From: Zygnema cylindricum
Taxonomy: Eukaryota; Streptophyta; Zygnematophyceae; Zygnematales; Zygnemataceae
Direction of reading: 5' to 3'
NCBI GenBank assembly: GCA_037447655.1
Contig: JBBHKE010002871.1
Span: 122,811 to 186,810, forward strand
DNA length: 64,000 nt
A model generated the notes under the pieces. That model was not told the DNA's origin. It saw only the letters and a list, made by a program, of their open reading frames with translations, and did no database searches. Each line of letters starts with the position of its first letter. The first letter of the stretch is position 1. This document shows, one piece after another, positions 59,408 through 64,000 of this stretch. Made by a program: the position numbers and the translations under genes.

Positions 59408-60089
59408 TATAATATGTTATTTTAGCGAAATAGTCAAATTGTCTAATACGCCACGTACGCCGTGATTTTCGTTCCGTGACTTAAATGTAGACGCCGCAAA
59501 ATGTAACCGACAAAAAAGTACTAATTCTGAAATTGTAATGATTAATTATTTGGGGTATGGTTACACGAGGAGGTCTCTGTAATAGTACGGACAGCAAAAT
59601 TTATGTATTCCAGAGGCCTCGGGTACATCACGTATCTTTTGTCAAAAAGTTTTACATACGTGTTCTGATATGAGTGGCTCCACGTAAGCTGACTACCATA
59701 TCTCAAAAATCATCGAATATCTGGAAACCGACCTTTTTCGTCTGAAAAATCGTACCTGCGTATGACGTACGTGTACTTCCCAAGTGTACCTCGTCAATGT
59801 GCCTCAGAGATTTCCTTCACTCTGCTGACTTTCAGGAATAAACCGTATTTCTTTTCGGCAAAGATTTTACAGTCACTTTGTCCGAAGTCACGAGACTTTG
59901 AAAACCTGTGGGATTTTTTTTTTTTTTTTTTTTTAGCTTCGATATATTGATGATACGATATATTGGAGATATATCGGCGATATATCGCGATGATTTGAAA
60001 TTCAATATATCGAAGCGATATATCGATTATCGGGTACCTGAAATTCGATATATTGAATATCGGCAAACGGTCCTCGATACCCAACACTA
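59224..60089. mobile_element. Non-autonomous hAT-like element C, 866 bp
   Basis: Termini TAGTGTTGGGTATCGGG and CGATACCCAACACTA with a perfect 8-bp duplication GTTTCAAT (59216-59223, 60090-60097). It is highly similar to element A, and both carry internal T homopolymers. No transposase frame. Confidence 0.95.
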
Positions 60090-60285
60090 GTTTCAATGGT
60101 ACAATCACATGGTACACATATCTTCTACAATTATTAGTGCGAAAGTACACATGTCACATTGCAATTGGTTGGTATCAAAATCTTTGATGATTTCATATAT
60201 ACTATATTTACGTTACGTGGTACCAATCAAATAGAGTCATGTAGATTTACAGACATTACGATATGGCACCAAGTCCTCAATATTC

Positions 60286-60612
60286 TGCCACGTGTCGTTA
60301 CAGGGGCCTCCCAATGGAACCACGACCTTGAGTCGTAATCGCGTGGCCGTGGGTCGAAAAGAACAAAACGACAAACTGAGTACAAAAGACGCCAAATTTA
60401 CAGTACATTCAAAGTATGAAGATGACGTCCATTGTTTTGTGATTTTCAGAAACTATTCGTACGGCAAACGATTTTCTAGTTGGCGGCTGGATTTTGGAAA
60501 AAAACGACAAAAAAAACACGATAATGTTCCACATGGGGTCAACTTTGTCGAAGTGGGTTTCGACGCCAGCATCTACATCAACCGACGTCATATGTACGAA
60601 ATGTCTTCCTAA
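60286..60612 (+). other. Diverged Harbinger-family end with an open frame
   Basis: The sequence GTGGGTCGAA, ACGACAAA and AAACGACA, ending with CACATGGGG, follows the same order as one edge of the 779-bp family, at higher divergence. A 106-residue frame starting at 60292 crosses it. I regard it as element-derived and probably not a gene. Confidence 0.4.
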
Positions 60613-63110
60613 GACTCTGCCAACCGACCACGACCTCACGTCCGACGGTCATCCAGAATTCCTGGTGTGACTGCTTCAGTACCACTGTGCTGACGCAGTC
60701 AATTTTTTGGCCTTTAGCGGCCATCTGCCGTAAGTTCGTTCGACTTGTCATCAGAACGTACGACTTGTCGTCATTATGTACGATTTGCCGTCAGAATCTG
60801 GTCAGCTGGATTCGTGTCCGCAGTCGTGTTCTAAAATGGCAACTGTAGTTAACAGTATTGTTATCTCACCGTACGAATACAGTGTCTCTAACAAGATCAG
60901 TTTTTAAACGCATCTACAACTAATGAAAAAGTCATGATTTTTCAACGGATAAGTACTGTACTGTACAGTACTGTACGTTTACAGCTGACAAAAAATGTTT
61001 GTTTTTCAATAGGATGTCGACGAGCACACACTAGATTCGGTCATTTATTCATTTTTGCCACAACTCTCATACAAATTCGAAGGGTCCCTCATAAACTAGT
61101 GTGGTAGGCGTCGATAATTCTTCCCTCCGCCCTCAGTTCGATGAAAGAGGCTTTGAACCAAGGCTGTAGGAAAGCATCTTCCATTGTCACGCTAGGTTTT
61201 GCATGTGTGAATCTATGCTAATGCTGATGTCAATTTAGTAATATTGGTTCGCTGATAGTGTGGTTCATTTTTCTGCGTGTCTACTCTCGCATTTGATTCG
61301 TTGGTGATTTTCCACGTGTACGGTTCGTTTCGTGTACACCGTTTAAGTTAAGCTTTTCGTACATTTTTTGTTTTGCGGTTTGAGCTACAATAGTACTTTT
61401 GGTACTTGTTGGATTCTATGGAATAAAATCGTACGTCCGTAGATTTTAACGCTGCATGAGTCCGCGTAGTACGATTCGGTTACGCGTATGGTTGAAGATT
61501 TGATACGACCTCGCGACAATTTGTACGGTTGATACTTTCACGTTCGATTTTGGTCAGTTTCATTTGTTTGGTTAATTGGTTTCGCGTTTTGTACTTGAGT
61601 TCGTACGCTTAATTTTGTCGGTTTTGCATGGCGTTTGGCTTCCATTGTTCCTTATTCTAGAAATAGAGTATCCTACAGTTGAAGTCGACAGGTGGCATAG
61701 TTTTTAGAGGTTTCCGGGCGGCGTATGTTCACACATGTCGCGCCATCTTTGGATTTGTTTAAATATGGATGTGGTAGTAGTAGAAAAATGTATTATTCTA
61801 GCAATACGAGTGGAATTAGGTTCGAATGTACCTTTGGAGGCAATAGGAGAGTGAGAGGAGTGAAAAAAGAGTATGCAATTTTAGTTTATATCCGAAATTT
61901 TTCTCCTTCAATGTGGTGCAAATGTGTATGTTTTGAGTAATTACGCTTGCTGTGGTGAAATTAGTGGTGATCGTGGATTCTATCATGTTAGGACAATTCC
62001 GCACGTGTGATATGAGAGATCTAAAGAGTGGGGCATTTATGATCCTCTTTTTTGTATGGATGACGTTAAGGTTAGGGCATAAGAGGAAGAGAAGCGGTTG
62101 CTAATATAATAACACTGATTTTAATAGAGGTTTAGAGAAGGCGAAACGGCAAACGAGGAGAGGGGAGGAGATGGGAAAGGTGAGTAGTGGTTAGTGTTAT
62201 TAAGAAAATCGGGATCCCGAAATCGTGTTGAGTTCGATGTGGAGGAATGGGTCGTGCTGGTTGACGTTTGGTATTGATTTTGATGGTTTAGCGATTACGT
62301 GGTACATTTGGTTGGATTCAACACGATACACCACGGTATAGACTATCATAGTTTTTTCCGTCTGGCTGTTATCTCAAGCGGTGGATGGCAGCTTTGTGGC
62401 AGCGGTCTAGTTCCGTTTCGTGTGGTCACTTTATTTGGTAGAATGTTTTTGAAACGCGTCCGCGAGGACTTCCAATCGCGCTTTAGGTTGGTGGAGTTGC
62501 GTTGGATCCCGATGATAAGGAGTATTTTCGTGTTGAAGTATATCTGGAGATACATCATGCAATGAGGAGATGCATTATCTGACATAGGACACATTAAGAT
62601 CAAAGAAAAAGATGATTTGAGGAAGAAAGAGGTTGTTATTAAGAAAGCGGTTTAACTATTTATATTTGGCCGAAGTGTTTTATTGTGGGTGAAGGTTTAT
62701 GTGTAGAGAATATTTATTAGCTTCGAAATTTATTGGCCATGAACTGTCGGACATGATGGAATTTTTAAGTTAAAGGTCATGGGGAGAGTGAAAATCAAGG
62801 GGAGTCGTGGGAAGGTGGGAGAAAATGGTGTGGAGGTAGAAAGAATATAGCTGTATTTTTTTTGGAGGAAATGGATAAGCGGCATTGAGGGCTTAGAGAG
62901 GTAAACATTGGGGAGAGTAAGGATACATGTACGGATCTTGGCGGGAAAGGGGACAGGTTTTTGCAATTTTTACTATTCGCTTCTTTTTGAAGTCCTATTG
63001 TGATTGTATATCGTCCATTGTCATTGCTTGTCATTTTTTCGCCTCCGTTCTTTTTCAACTCTGAATATTGTTTTACTAAGCTTTCTTTCGTTTCTCTCTA
63101 CTGTTTCCTA
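60613..63110. other. No gene identified
   Basis: Short frames at 61725-61940 and 62299-62565 have mildly protein-like composition but no splice context or family resemblance that I can support. They may be transposon remnants. Confidence 0.35.
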
Positions 63111-63455
63111 TGCTGCCTTCTCTCCCTGCCCTCTCTCTCCCTCCTCCTATCTTTCGCCGCCCTTATCCTCTCCGAATTCTTTCCCCTCTCTTTCTCCCAT
63201 TATCGTCCCTTACCTTTCACCTCTATCCTGCTCGTCCACACCCTCTCCCTTATCTTTCTTCCATACCTCCCTCGCCCCCCTTCTCCCTCCCCTCTGTCCC
63301 TCTCTCTCACCTAATCATCTTCCTCCTTCACGCCCCCACCTCAAACCCCTCGCTCCCCCCCTCCCTCCCCCCCTCCCCCCCTCCCTCCCACCCTCCCTCC
63401 CACCCTCCCTCTCTCTCTCCCTCCCACCCTCCCTCCCTCCCTCCCTCCTTCCTTC
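63110..63455. repeat. CT-rich tract ending at an assembly gap
   Basis: CCCTCTCTCC and CCCTCCCTCC runs, becoming a nearly pure CCCT repeat just before the N block. Confidence 0.9.
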
Positions 63456-63465
63456 NNNNNNNNNN
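63456..63465. other. Assembly gap (10 N)
   Basis: Ten unresolved bases after a CCCTCC repeat. The repeat probably caused the assembly break. The 63466-64000 interval beyond has no recognisable gene. Confidence 0.98.
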
Positions 63466-64000
63466 TCTAAGGTACGACTGTGCTGGACTACCTCTTCACT
63501 TGCTTTATAATGACGGTGATTAGCATAGGCATGCAAATAACAGCCGCGGACTACCTCTTCTCCGGAATAATATAAATTAAGAAGCTTTCTGAAGAGTGAA
63601 ATAAAAAATCACGTTTGATGTTAACGGACAATTGAGCAACTTTCCATCAGGGCATCCCACTAAAAAACCCTAAAATGAGTTTTTGTGTACGTGACCTTTT
63701 TTCTGGTCTTTGAATCGCTGAAGAGTGTACGAATTTATGTACGGTCCTTTGAATAGATGCAAAAAGTGCAGAGAGTACGAAGTTTCCAGGAGAGCAGGAA
63801 AGAGTCCATTGTCTTACGTCACATGATACATGATACGTAGGCAGGATGGCAATTGTAGTTTGCACTAAAAAATAAAGTGAGAAGTCTTTCGAAGAATTAA
63901 ATATAATAAGGCCTCTTCTCCATCAGGCGCCGACAATAAACGTACGGATACGATTAGTGGCAGTAATATTTCGTTCACTTCTCCATCAGGTCGTGTCAGC

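Noticed and set aside
62299-62565. 88-residue frame with protein-like composition
   Set aside because: No recognisable family, splice context or neighbour support; recorded only as a possible transposon remnant.

Overview
The window looks like nuclear DNA of a streptophyte (a plant or a charophyte alga) with a large, repeat-rich genome. The protein evidence is a PEPPER/FLK-type triple-KH protein, a plant-type signal-peptide-peptidase-like 1 protein, a p24-beta protein and a plant-type SERF protein. All host genes are on the + strand, are split by GT-AG introns (one intron appears to be U12-type AT-AC), and are separated by kilobases of microsatellites, minisatellites, small DNA transposons and LINE debris. 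I cannot name the species. Two 10-base N gaps (50725-50734, 63456-63465) mark assembly joins.

Layout. 1-2450: microsatellites, then the CT-rich leader of the first gene. 2453-7956: six-exon gene for a 501-residue triple-KH protein. 7957-16882: gene-free; it holds a hAT/MITE nest (10.5-14.2 kb) and a degenerate satellite. 16883-28201: eight-exon gene for a 1624-residue protein that I do not recognise, with a helical N-terminus, an acidic K/E-rich middle and four divergent RRM-like repeats. 28.2-34.0 kb: a decayed LINE and a Harbinger-like element. 34042-34278: first exon of a p24-beta gene, whose last exon is at 43488-43621; the exons between were not found. 41677-43150: complete 70-residue SERF-type gene lying between those two p24 exons. 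45.8-47.8 kb: two identical tRNA-Val(UAC) genes flanking a MITE cluster. 47890-48711: first coding exon of an SPPL1 aspartic protease; the rest was not found. 48.7-64 kb: long intron or intergenic DNA with a two-phase minisatellite, tRNA-Ala relics, MITEs, a Harbinger-like copy and a hAT element with a perfect 8-bp target duplication.

How the genes relate: there is no operon logic. The two large genes both look RNA-related (KH protein, multi-RRM protein); p24-beta and SPPL1 act in the secretory/endomembrane system. Exon junctions were chosen by eye from splice consensus and reading phase. In the KH, RRM-repeat and SERF genes every junction closes in frame, which is the main support for those models. 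Functions rest on recalled family resemblance, not on database searches.
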